Source: CAYXWM01 sp964468805 (lineage in GTDB: Bacteria > Bacillota > Clostridia > Lachnospirales > WRBF01). Taken from it: a stretch of DNA of 37,357 nucleotides. This document shows, piece after piece, positions 1 to 7,594 of the stretch. The stretch spans positions 1 to 37,357 of the forward strand of contig CAYXWM010000024.1 in assembly GCA_964468805.1 (NCBI GenBank). Reading direction: 5' to 3'. Under the pieces are notes generated by a model that saw nothing but the letters and a program-made list of their open reading frames with translations, was not told the DNA's origin and ran no database searches. The translations under genes and the position numbers were made by a program. How positions within the stretch are numbered: position 1 is the stretch's first letter; each line of letters opens with the position of its first letter.

Positions 1-23
1 TGTTGGGGAAAAAGATTAAGACC

Positions 24-61
24 TTGGGGAAAACTTTTTCTGAAGAAAAAGTTTTCCCCAA
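24..61. terminator. 17-bp perfect hairpin downstream of the HAD gene
   Basis: Arms TTGGGGAAAACTTTTTC (24-40) and its exact complement (45-61) enclose a TGAA loop. It lies 56 nt past the stop of the HAD phosphatase gene, where the leftward ABC-transporter operon would end. On the minus strand only a weak T-stretch follows, so it may act as an mRNA 3' stabiliser as much as a terminator. A very similar GGGAGAAAACC stem recurs at 31023 and 33297. Confidence 0.6.
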
Positions 62-116
62 ACCCCTTTCAAAAAGACTTTATAATAAAAGACTGTATTA
101 ACTGTATTTATAGCAT

Positions 117-752
117 TCAATTTATAAGCTTTAAGATAGCTTCAAGCATTTCTTTATGGTTATAAACGATAATGTCGGCTTCTTCTACGTTGCTGTCGCC
201 GAAATCATTCTTAATAGCCACTGTTTTTAGGCCGTTTACTTTTCCTGAGGTTACGTCTTCCCATCGGTCGCCGGTCATTACTGCCTTTTGTGGTTTGAAT
301 TGATAAATAAGCTCTCCGATATTGTATTTTTTGCTCATGCCATACTCATTAGTTTTTACGGCATCGAAATATTTATTAATATCCAGCTTTTTAAGGCAAG
401 TTTCGATATAGTCGGCGTCTCCGTTGGAGCAGAGGGCTATTTTGTAACCTTTTTCTTTAAGGGTTTGGAGCATAGTTACAGCGTCAGGCTCTATTTCGCC
501 TAATTTATCCACTGCCTTGTGTACATAACCTTTGAGTACGGAAAAAAGTTCGGCTCGCTTTTCCGGCTCTGTAGTGCCTATAAGCTTCATGCTGATTTCG
601 TCCATGGTATCGCCCACGGTACTGTTGGCGACCTCCTCTGAAATAGGCGGATAGCCCAGTTCCGCAAGGGCTTGGTTCATGGAGAGCATATTTACTTCCG
701 CTGTTTTCATAAACAGTGTGCCGTCAAAATCAAAAACCGCAAGTTTAATCAT
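117..752 (-). CDS. HAD-superfamily phosphatase (phosphoglycolate phosphatase-like)
   Basis: 211 residues, the usual length of a cytosolic HAD phosphatase with a small helical cap. Motif I is DFDGTL at residues 8-13 (nucleophile D8, acid/base D10), motif II a Ser near 109 in LCSNGD, motif III a Lys near 153, and motif IV GDRWED (acidic residues about 162 and 166). The cap between residues 15 and 85 is the C1 type found in phosphoglycolate phosphatase and beta-phosphoglucomutase relatives. AAGGAAGG lies 8 nt before the ATG. It is the last gene of the leftward cluster, 14 nt after the small membrane protein. Its substrate cannot be told; it may dephosphorylate an intermediate of the pathway fed by the transporter, but this is inference from position only. 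Confidence 0.85.
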   Translation of the reverse strand: MIKLAVFDFDGTLFMKTAEVNMLSMNQALAELGYPPISEEVANSTVGDTMDEISMKLIGTTEPEKRAELFSVLKGYVHKAVDKLGEIEPDAVTMLQTLKEKGYKIALCSNGDADYIETCLKKLDINKYFDAVKTNEYGMSKKYNIGELIYQFKPQKAVMTGDRWEDVTSGKVNGLKTVAIKNDFGDSNVEEADIIVYNHKEMLEAILKLIN

Positions 753-766
753 AGTTTTTACCTTCC

Positions 767-1156
767 TTACAACGAGCGAATTACTCCGAGGATTTTCAGC
801 ATAATTTCCTCGTTATCCACGGTTTGCAGGTCAATTTCCTCTGATTTGGCCCGAGAGAGAAGGATGTCGCCGTATTTCCTTAGGGGTTGAGCCGCAGCGT
901 TGTCTCCTCGGTTTTTATATTGATAACACAGTACTTTAATAAGCAGCAGCAAGTCCTCATTTGAGGATGTGCTTAAAAAGGCACTTTCTGCAAGGCTTAC
1001 ATCGTACTGAGAATAATTTCCTATATCAAAAACTTGTTCATTTTGGCTTTTGCTCATGGTAACAAAAATAACGGTTAAAAATATAAATCCCGTAAGCACC
1101 GAATAAAAAAAAGCGGTACTTTTAGGCACTTTCATCTTATTTTGATCTGTTTGCAT
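767..1156 (-). CDS. Small single-pass membrane protein, unknown function
   Basis: 129 residues. A charged N-terminus (TDQNKMK) is followed by one hydrophobic segment at about residues 15-37, then a soluble, probably extracytoplasmic, helical domain rich in Leu, Asn and Glu. No lipobox, no catalytic motif and no family I recognise. The ribosome-binding site is weak (AAAGG about 5-9 nt before ATG). It sits between the substrate-binding protein gene (190 nt upstream) and the HAD gene (14 nt downstream), so it is probably co-transcribed with the latter. A role as a membrane accessory of the transporter is possible but unsupported. Confidence 0.6.
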   Translation of the reverse strand: MQTDQNKMKVPKSTAFFYSVLTGFIFLTVIFVTMSKSQNEQVFDIGNYSQYDVSLAESAFLSTSSNEDLLLLIKVLCYQYKNRGDNAAAQPLRKYGDILLSRAKSEEIDLQTVDNEEIMLKILGVIRSL

Positions 1157-1216
1157 TTAAAATGCCTTTCCCAATAAATATGAATTTAACAAAGTTAAAC
1201 AACTTAATAGAGTAAA

Positions 1217-1306
1217 TGTGCCGGTTGACTCTCATCAACAGGCACATTATTGTCGGCTCTGTAAGGCTGTGTCTGAAAACCCCTTAAACGGGTTTAAAGA
1301 CACGCC
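1217..1306 (-). terminator. Two hairpins after the substrate-binding protein gene
   Basis: Stem one pairs TGTGCC..TTGA (1217-1228) with TCAA..GGCACA (1235-1246). Stem two pairs GGCTGTGTCT (1265-1274) with AGACACGCC (1298-1306) and contains an inner AAACCCC/GGGTTT stem. Neither is followed by a good T-run, so these may be partial terminators or RNase barriers that keep the abundant lipoprotein message separate from the two downstream genes. Confidence 0.45.
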
Positions 1307-1345
1307 ACCGGCTTCGCTTTACCTGTTTTTACAGGCCGTTCAGCC

Positions 1346-2548
1346 TTATTCCGCTTTATATTTGCTCTTAACCGATGCAACGTCATAGCCGTCGGCATCT
1401 TTTTCGATTGCAGTTTTATCTTTGTTTAAGTCGGCGTAGATAAAGTCGTTGGTGTAAACCTTGTCGAAAGGAATGGCTTGTTTGATAACTCCGGATTCTA
1501 CAGCGGAATCCATAACTATTTGCCACTTGTCGTCCCAAGATTTACCGATGTTATCGAGAAGTTTTTTCTCTTCATTGCCGCCTTCGGGACCGAACATTTG
1601 ATAAGCACGACCCTTTTGTACGAATACGGCTGCGTTCCAAGTAATGTCAATAGCCGGGAATTGGGCACAGGATACGGCCGCGGCTGCTTCGGAGTTATAT
1701 TTGGTGAAGTACATACCTTTTGCAAGGCCTTTTACAAAGGCACGAACAACTTCGGGTCTGTTTTCGATATTGTTGGTGTTGGTGATGATGGGGTTGGAGC
1801 AGGTTTTAAGAACTTCGTTGCCGTCGATGTAATTAAAGTTGTAACCTTGACCCATAAGTTGCCAAGCTTCGCCCGGCCAGCTGAAAAGCATATCAAGTTT
1901 GCCTTCGGATACTTGGATATAGCGGTTTTCGCCGGCAACAACGAACTCAAGGTCATTTGCCGGGTCAACGCCTGCGGCTACAAGAGTAGGCTCAACAAGC
2001 ATTTGCCAAGAAGCATCGCCAAGGGCAACGGTAAGTTTTTTGCCGTATTTCTTAACAGCGTCTTTCATGTCGTCCCAAGATTGGATTTTGCTGTCCTTGA
2101 GTACACACATACCCCAGATATTGATGGCGTCATAAGAAGAAACTACTTTGATGGGCAAGCCTTCTTCAATACCTGCAAGGATAAAGGATGTTCCCGGGCA
2201 AGCAAAGTCTGCGTTGCCGGTGGCAACCATTTTAATGTCTGTGGTGCCGAAGGATTGTTCCATGGTAACGTCAAGTCCTTCTTCTTCCCAGTAACCCAAG
2301 TTCTTGGCTACCCAATAAGGGGTATCTTCAAGCACTTCAATAGTTCGAGGGAATACCAGTTTGACCTTGGTAAGCTCTTTGCCGGCTGTGTTTGCGTTGT
2401 TTGCGTTGTTTGCGTTGTTTTGGTCGGTACCGTCTTGGGCTACCGGGGTTGATGCTACCGGGTCATTGGCTACCGGCGGTGTGTCGCAGCCTGCAAACAT
2501 AACAACTGAAAGCATGAGTGCTAAACTTAATGCAACTATTTTCTTCAT
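1346..2548 (-). CDS. NMT1/SsuA-type ABC transporter substrate-binding lipoprotein
   Basis: 400 residues from the ATG at 2548, which lies 7 nt after AGGAGG; a TTG one codon upstream is less well placed. Signal peptide KKIVALSLALMLSVVMFAGC ends in a lipobox (FAG-C at about residue 21), so the protein is tethered to the outer face of the membrane. A Pro/Asn-rich linker follows (three AsnAsnAla repeats at DNA level), then the NMT1/THI5-like fold typical of nitrate/taurine/sulfonate/pyrimidine binders: TPYWVAKNLGYWEEEGLDV near the start, ATGNADFACPG, and the hinge RPEVVRAFVKGLAKGM. It is the only binding protein in a locus with two permease/ATPase pairs, so it may serve both. Expression is probably boosted by its own promoter at 2728-2756. 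Ligand unknown; relatives bind sulfonates or aminopyrimidines. Confidence 0.92.
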   Translation of the reverse strand: MKKIVALSLALMLSVVMFAGCDTPPVANDPVASTPVAQDGTDQNNANNANNANTAGKELTKVKLVFPRTIEVLEDTPYWVAKNLGYWEEEGLDVTMEQSFGTTDIKMVATGNADFACPGTSFILAGIEEGLPIKVVSSYDAINIWGMCVLKDSKIQSWDDMKDAVKKYGKKLTVALGDASWQMLVEPTLVAAGVDPANDLEFVVAGENRYIQVSEGKLDMLFSWPGEAWQLMGQGYNFNYIDGNEVLKTCSNPIITNTNNIENRPEVVRAFVKGLAKGMYFTKYNSEAAAAVSCAQFPAIDITWNAAVFVQKGRAYQMFGPEGGNEEKKLLDNIGKSWDDKWQIVMDSAVESGVIKQAIPFDKVYTNDFIYADLNKDKTAIEKDADGYDVASVKSKYKAE

Positions 2549-2597
2549 CAATACTCCTCCTGTTTATAAAACTTCGGATAGATTTTGAGTTTATGTA

Positions 2598-2756
2598 ACG
2601 GCTGCACCGAGCCGACTAACAAGAATGCAGCCGTATTAACAAAATAGGTGCCCTTACTTGACCCGTTTTTATCCTTTGGGCAAGTGGGAGTAAGTATATA
2701 CCGGAATTTGATAAAAATTACAAACTAAGTTTATCAATATTTCTATAATTTGACAA
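2598..2756 (-). promoter_or_regulatory. Promoter and structured leader of the substrate-binding protein gene
   Basis: Reading the minus strand: -35 TTGTCA (2751-2756), 17-nt spacer, -10 TAAACT (2728-2733). The predicted leader is about 170 nt and carries two hairpins. The first pairs CCC.ACTTG.CCC with GGGCAAGTGGG between 2651 and 2688 with two small bulges; an alternative pairing CTTACT/AGTAAG (2653-2658 with 2689-2694) would compete with it. The second is a perfect 9-bp stem ACGGCTGCA/TGCAGCCGT (2598-2606 with 2626-2634). Neither is followed by a T-run, so if regulatory they act on translation or stability. Confidence 0.5.
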
Positions 2757-2807
2757 TACCGATATTTTATTTTTCCTATGTAAATTATTAATCGGTATTT
2801 TGCACAA

Positions 2808-4136
2808 TTATTCTTGTTCGTTATATCCACACCAGTCCAAAATAAATGCGGCATATATTTTTGTTGCTTTAATAAGGTCATTTACATTTACATATTCATT
2901 ATCTCCGTGAACATTGTTGCTCACAGAGCCGGGCCCCAAAATTACCGTAGGTATACCCAGATTATTTAAGTAATAAGCATCACAAACCGCTTTAAAACCC
3001 GAAATAACAGCACTTTGCCCCAGCGTTTCGTCCGCTGATTTGCGGAGGGTTACCACGCCTTCGTTTTCAAGGTCCAGCCTAAATCCCGGCCAATCTTGAA
3101 TTACCGGTGCTTCTACTATAGGCTGATGGGCTTTAAGCCAGTCGTCTGTGGAGGCTATGGCTGCTACACCCTCGCGGATTTCTTTTATCAGCTCGTCCCG
3201 GGAAACAAGCCGATCCGGATACCAAATGCCGTAAGTGTATTCCATTTTTGAGGGCACGGTGCCTATGTATTCGCCGCCCCTTATTTCAGAGGGATTGATG
3301 GTAAATACACCTACGCCCTGCTTGTCATGGACAGGAATACCGCCGGCACCGAGCACGTTATCTCTGTAGCGATGATTTAAAGTAACTTCCAACCGGTGTA
3401 TATAATCAACTATGGGCAAGGATTTACGAAAGGCATCTACCGCAACGTCATCGCCGCTGGAAAGACCGCCGCATTGAGGGAACAGCATACGGTTTCTGGC
3501 ACTTATATGCACGCCTTTACCCTCTACAGTTATTTTAAATAGGAACAATGCAGATGAAGCTATATGTATTTCAAGGTCACTGGGTTCACAGCAAATAGCA
3601 AAATCGGCTTTATATCCGCTTTCAACAACCTTGGCACTGCCAAGAGTTTCGGCACCTTGGGATTCCTCGGCGACCACGCTGTGCAACATTACGTCTCCCT
3701 TTACCTTTATACCCAAGTCACGCAAAGCTTTCATGGCAAAGTATGCTCCGGCTATGCCGCTTTTCATATCAGCCGTACCTCTGCCGTAAATACAACCGTC
3801 TTCCTCATAGGGTTCAAAGGGCGGTCTTTTCCATCGCTCCGGAAACATTACGGGAACAACGTCACAGTGTCCGTTAAAAATCAAGGATTTTCCGCCGCCT
3901 GCTCCGTTCATTATACCAACCACGTTGGGTCTTCGTTTTTTTGGGTCAAAGGCAAGCATTTCCACAAGGTCAAAGCCGTCATCTTTCATTTTGTTTGCCA
4001 GCAGAGTTTGAACCTCTGATTCGTCGCCGTCGTCGCCCCAATTAACGGACGGACATTTTACAAGGTCACATAAAAGCTCTTTTAATTTGTCAACATTTTG
4101 GTCTATGTAATTAAAAACTCTCTGCTTTGCGTCCAT
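2808..4136 (-). CDS. M20-family metalloamidase/deacylase (ArgE/DapE/YlmB-like)
   Basis: 442 residues, normal for the two-domain M20 amidohydrolases that use two divalent metals. Metal and catalytic positions are visible: H90-C-D92 in FNGHCDVVP, D123 in RGTADMKSG, the E157-E158 pair in VVAEESQG, a further acidic ligand in CCEPSDLEI, and a C-terminal His in NNVHGDNEYV. The dimerisation lid lies at roughly residues 195-310. AGGAGGG lies just before the ATG. It is encoded directly downstream of permease 1 (9-nt gap), in the transporter operon, so its substrate is probably the imported compound: an N-acyl, N-formyl or N-carbamoyl amine. YlmB, which deformylates a pyrimidine imported by ThiXYZ, is one known precedent, but nothing here proves that substrate. 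Confidence 0.88.
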   Translation of the reverse strand: MDAKQRVFNYIDQNVDKLKELLCDLVKCPSVNWGDDGDESEVQTLLANKMKDDGFDLVEMLAFDPKKRRPNVVGIMNGAGGGKSLIFNGHCDVVPVMFPERWKRPPFEPYEEDGCIYGRGTADMKSGIAGAYFAMKALRDLGIKVKGDVMLHSVVAEESQGAETLGSAKVVESGYKADFAICCEPSDLEIHIASSALFLFKITVEGKGVHISARNRMLFPQCGGLSSGDDVAVDAFRKSLPIVDYIHRLEVTLNHRYRDNVLGAGGIPVHDKQGVGVFTINPSEIRGGEYIGTVPSKMEYTYGIWYPDRLVSRDELIKEIREGVAAIASTDDWLKAHQPIVEAPVIQDWPGFRLDLENEGVVTLRKSADETLGQSAVISGFKAVCDAYYLNNLGIPTVILGPGSVSNNVHGDNEYVNVNDLIKATKIYAAFILDWCGYNEQE

Positions 4137-4145
4137 TTAACCCTC

Positions 4146-4913
4146 CTATATCTTCCAGTAAACCACTTTCTTCTCAGCCAAGCAAATCAGTCCGTAAACA
4201 ATAAGACCTATTATAGTTACATAAAATATACAGGCGAAAGATTCGGTTGTTTTAAGGAATTGAGAGTATTTGATAATCTGGCTGCCAAGTCCTGTGTTTC
4301 CGCCAACATATTCGGCACTTATACAGGCTGTGGTAGCAAATATGGAAGCCAGGCGTATACCCGTAAATACATCAGGTGCGGCAGTGGGTAAAATAGCGTG
4401 TCTAAAAGCCTGTACTTTGTTTGCGCCCAGTGATTGCATAAGTTCATGTCTGATAACAGGAACATTTAAAAAGCCGGTGCAGGCGTTCATATTAACAATG
4501 GCAAAGGATTGGATAATTACCGTAACTATACGTACATTCATTCCGTAACCCATAAAAAGCATTAGCAGCGGAACAATAATAATCAGCGGTGTGGTAACAA
4601 GAAAGATAATATAAGGTGAAAGAGCAGCATTTACTATGCGGTAGTTGGTAATAACAGCCGCAAGTAAAATACCTATGGGAACAGCACAGATAAAACCGAT
4701 TAAGACCGTACTGAACGTCATTTCAATATGGGGCCACATATCGGCAAAATTAACAACCATGGAGACGAAAATACCGCTGGGTGCCGGCAACAGCCACTGG
4801 GGAATATTAAAAGCACGAACGATTATTTCCCAACAGCCGAATATGAGTAAAAAGGTCAATATCGGTGCCACGACCCCGATGATCTTATTCTTTTTGTGAT
4901 TACTTTTGCTCAT
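4146..4913 (-). CDS. ABC transporter permease 1 (SsuC/TauC type)
   Basis: 255 residues from the ATG at 4913, chosen because AGGAG lies 7 nt upstream; the frame is open 11 codons further but without a ribosome-binding site. Six hydrophobic segments are visible, starting with VVAPILTFLLIFGCWEIIV. The cytoplasmic coupling (EAA) loop is SLGANKVQAFRHAILPTAAPDVFTGIRLA. The family forms a homodimeric channel for NMT1-type binding proteins. Its ribosome-binding site overlaps the stop of ATPase 1 upstream (11 nt between stop and ATG), so the two are translationally linked and probably form transporter pair 1. Confidence 0.93.
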   Translation of the reverse strand: MSKSNHKKNKIIGVVAPILTFLLIFGCWEIIVRAFNIPQWLLPAPSGIFVSMVVNFADMWPHIEMTFSTVLIGFICAVPIGILLAAVITNYRIVNAALSPYIIFLVTTPLIIIVPLLMLFMGYGMNVRIVTVIIQSFAIVNMNACTGFLNVPVIRHELMQSLGANKVQAFRHAILPTAAPDVFTGIRLASIFATTACISAEYVGGNTGLGSQIIKYSQFLKTTESFACIFYVTIIGLIVYGLICLAEKKVVYWKI

Positions 4914-4923
4914 AAGACGCTCC

Positions 4924-5724
4924 TTACTTAATTTTATTAAGGTCAAGCTTGCCGATCAATCCTACCAAATCCTGCTCATAAGCAGCAAACTTCTCTTCGG
5001 TTATCATTTTAAGAGTTCTTGGATACGGTAAATCAATATCAACGGTCGAAATCAGCCTTCCGGGCTGGGTTCCCATAACATAAATCTTTGAAGAAAGCAA
5101 AATAGATTCCGCTACGTTATGGGTAATAAATATAATGGTTTTCTTGGTTCGCTCCCAAATCGCCAGCAGTTCCATGTTCAGAATTTCACGGTTAAGCTCG
5201 TCCAGTGCCCCGAAAGGTTCATCCATCAAGAGAATTTCCGGATCGTGAACCATCGCTCTGATTACACCGGTACGCTGAGCCATACCGCCGGATATTTCTA
5301 TGGGATAGGCTTTTGCGTATTTTGTTAAACCTGCCATATCTATAAGCTCATCGGTTCTCTTTTCCCATTCCGGTCCGGAAAGCCCGAAAATTTTCAAAGG
5401 AAGCATTACGTTTTCCCTAACGGTATACCAAGGAAACAAGTTGGGTTGCTGAAAGATAAAGCCCATCTTTCGCAAAACCTCTTTGGGCATTTTTTTATAT
5501 TTGGATACGTTATCTCCGTTTATGAGAATTTCGCCGGAGGTAGGCTTGATAATGCCGTCCAGCATACGAATAAGGGTTGATTTGCCACAGCCCGACGGTC
5601 CCAATATGGAAATAAACTCTCCGGGCATCATAGTCATACTGAAATCCTTAACGGCAACTATGGTCTGTCTTCTGGTTTCAAATACCTTGGATATATTCTT
5701 AAACTCAATTCTCGGCGTGGCCAA
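4924..5724 (-). CDS. ABC transporter ATP-binding protein 1 (SsuB/TauB type)
   Basis: 266 residues from a TTG at 5724, which sits 9 nt after a perfect AGGAGG. The frame stays open to another TTG at 5781, but that lies inside a palindromic repeat and has no ribosome-binding site. Walker A is GPSGCGKST, the Q-loop FIFQQPN, the signature ISGGMAQRTGV (the usual SGGQ is SGGM here), Walker B ILLMDEPFGALD, and the switch His is in IFITHNVAES. It powers permease 1. The untranslated stretch before this gene shares AATCGACATRGCAG with the leader of ATPase 2. Confidence 0.93.
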   Translation of the reverse strand: MATPRIEFKNISKVFETRRQTIVAVKDFSMTMMPGEFISILGPSGCGKSTLIRMLDGIIKPTSGEILINGDNVSKYKKMPKEVLRKMGFIFQQPNLFPWYTVRENVMLPLKIFGLSGPEWEKRTDELIDMAGLTKYAKAYPIEISGGMAQRTGVIRAMVHDPEILLMDEPFGALDELNREILNMELLAIWERTKKTIIFITHNVAESILLSSKIYVMGTQPGRLISTVDIDLPYPRTLKMITEEKFAAYEQDLVGLIGKLDLNKIK

Positions 5725-5754
5725 AGAGTTGCACCTCCTGCTATGTCGATTAAC

Positions 5755-5856
5755 ACTTATTTCATTTAAAACAGTGGACAAAAATAATTGATTTTTTCCA
5801 ACGATTCAAGGAAAAAACGATTATTTTTGTTATCCGTCTTATATGAAATAAGTATA
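5755..5856 (-). repeat. Palindromic interspersed repeat, family 1, copy A
   Basis: About 102 bp that can fold into one long hairpin. Read on the minus strand it matches the copies at 14544, 15418, 16963 and 18451: outer ends TATACTnATTYCA, inner arm TAATCG.TTTTTTCC, apex CTTGAAnCGTTGG. It lies inside the transporter operon, between permease 2 and ATPase 1, where it would be transcribed as a hairpin and could alter the ratio of the two transporter pairs. Confidence 0.85.
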
Positions 5857-5883
5857 AGTGATACAGATGTTAATTTGGTTTTC

Positions 5884-6675
5884 TCAGTTTTTCCAAAGCA
5901 CCACACGTTTTTCAACCTTGTCCACAAGGGTATAAAGTAGTATACCTATTATAGCCACAATAATAATACAGCCGTAAGCCATGGTGGTCATATTGTACTT
6001 GGTATATTGAATAATACGGAAACCCAGTCCACAAGTACCGGCAACAAAGTCAGCACTGATGGCACCGATGGTGGAAAAGATACAACCCAGCTTAATTCCG
6101 GTGAAAACTTGGGGCATAGCATTCATAAAAGTTATCTTGGTAAAGGCTTGAAACTTGGTAGCACCCACCGAGCGAGCCAATTCTTTCTTTTCGCTTTCCA
6201 CGTTCACAAAGCCGGTTAGGGTATTCAAAGTGATAATGGGTGTGGCTTGAACAATAACAACAATAGCACGAAGATTGGGGTCTGTACCCAGCCATAACAT
6301 AAGTAGGGGTATAAGCGTAATCATGGGCGTAATTACCAACCAGATAATTACCGGAGAAACCGCCTTGGTTACAATATCAAACTGTGAACAAACCGCCGCC
6401 AGGAGCATGCCCAGCGTAATTGCACAGATAAAGCCAACCAGAATAATTCTTACAGAAAATAATACATGAGGCCAAAGGTCGACCGTAAATTTGGACATAG
6501 TATCGGTAAAAATTTGAGACGGCGGAGGTAGTATGTACGGATTAATTCCGGAGTAACGAGCAATAAGCTCCAATACTGCCAGCAGAATTACAAGAACTAC
6601 CAAAGGTGCTACTATGTTTGTAACGTTAATCTCTTTTTTCTTCTTCCTTTTAATTACGGCACGGTTGTCACTCAT
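5884..6675 (-). CDS. ABC transporter permease 2 (SsuC/TauC type)
   Basis: 263 residues. A basic N-terminus (KRKKKKE) precedes six hydrophobic segments beginning NIVAPLVVLVILLAVLELIA. The EAA coupling loop is SVGATKFQAFTKITFMNAMPQVFTG in the middle third. The start ATG overlaps the stop of ATPase 2 (ATGAGTGA at 6668-6675), a classical coupled arrangement, with GGGGG about 9 nt upstream. The protein has the same architecture as permease 1 but is clearly diverged, pointing to an old duplication or a heterodimeric channel. With ATPase 2 it forms transporter pair 2. Confidence 0.93.
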   Translation of the reverse strand: MSDNRAVIKRKKKKEINVTNIVAPLVVLVILLAVLELIARYSGINPYILPPPSQIFTDTMSKFTVDLWPHVLFSVRIILVGFICAITLGMLLAAVCSQFDIVTKAVSPVIIWLVITPMITLIPLLMLWLGTDPNLRAIVVIVQATPIITLNTLTGFVNVESEKKELARSVGATKFQAFTKITFMNAMPQVFTGIKLGCIFSTIGAISADFVAGTCGLGFRIIQYTKYNMTTMAYGCIIIVAIIGILLYTLVDKVEKRVVLWKN

Positions 6676-7483
6676 CTGTTAAAGCCCCCTTTTGGATAGT
6701 TTTGCGTATGATGTTGTTAATCATCTCACGCAGGTCACGGAACCTTTGCAAGCTGTGAATGTTTTCGTTCCGCCGATCCATGGGAATGTCAACTTTTATT
6801 TCGTGAAGGATGGTTGCAGGCAAGTCGGAGAATATAAAAATTCTGTTTGCCAACAAAAGAGCCTCGTCAACGTTGTTTGTAACCATTACAATATTTTTTT
6901 GTGTTTTCTTCCATATATTCAGTATTTCATAGGCGAGCATTTGGCGTGTAATGGCATCCAGGGCTCCCAAGGGCTGATCCAGAATCAAAACATCCGGGTT
7001 ATGTACAAGAGCCCGAGCAATACCAACACGCTGACGCATACCACCGGAAAGCTCATGGGGATAGACAGTCTTATAATCTAAAAGCCCCACTATATCCAGC
7101 ATTTCGTCCACTCGGCTTTTCCATTCCGGCCCCTTCAGCTTCATGGTTTCCAACATAAACTTTAGGTTACCTTCGGCGGTTCTCCATTGCAATAAATTGT
7201 TGCTTTGGAAAACAAATCCGAAGTTTTTTAAAACCTCTCTCGGAAGGCTCTTACCGTAATTTACATCGTCAAGGATAATTTCGCCCTCGGTGGCGTCTTG
7301 AATACCGCCCAATATTTTAAGAAAAGTGGACTTTCCGCAGCCCGAGTTTCCCAGTATAGCGATAAACTCCTTTTCGGCTACATCCATGCTTATATCCTTA
7401 ACCACCTCGAGGGTTTTACCGGTTTTGCCGTCAATTACAAAAGACTTGTTTATATTTTTGATGCCCAGTTTAGTTTTTTGCAA
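6668..7483 (-). CDS. ABC transporter ATP-binding protein 2 (SsuB/TauB type)
   Basis: 271 residues starting at a TTG, with AAAGGTGGAG about 6-12 nt upstream. Walker A is GNSGCGKST, the Q-loop FVFQSNN, the signature LSGGMRQRVGIARAL, Walker B VLILDQPLGALD. In Walker B the catalytic Glu that normally follows the Asp is Gln (DQP instead of DEP), and the switch-region His is replaced as well (MVTNNVDEA, usually VTHDVDEA). Both key hydrolysis residues therefore look altered in this subunit but intact in ATPase 1. It could be the degenerate half of a heterodimeric ATPase pair, as in other asymmetric ABC systems. Stop codon overlaps the permease 2 start. Confidence 0.92.
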   Translation of the reverse strand: MQKTKLGIKNINKSFVIDGKTGKTLEVVKDISMDVAEKEFIAILGNSGCGKSTFLKILGGIQDATEGEIILDDVNYGKSLPREVLKNFGFVFQSNNLLQWRTAEGNLKFMLETMKLKGPEWKSRVDEMLDIVGLLDYKTVYPHELSGGMRQRVGIARALVHNPDVLILDQPLGALDAITRQMLAYEILNIWKKTQKNIVMVTNNVDEALLLANRIFIFSDLPATILHEIKVDIPMDRRNENIHSLQRFRDLREMINNIIRKTIQKGALTDE

Positions 7484-7594
7484 AAGTACTCCACCTTTCT
7501 GCCATGTCGATTAGTAAAAATCCTAACGAGTTAAAGTATTAATTCAGCTCAATGAAAGTATAATTTCACCAAATTCTGATAGTTTTTGTGTTTT

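Noticed and set aside
1478..2452. 324-codon open frame on the plus strand opposite the substrate-binding protein gene
   Set aside because: It is an antisense shadow: no ribosome-binding site or recognisable domain, and the minus-strand frame encodes a clear lipoprotein.
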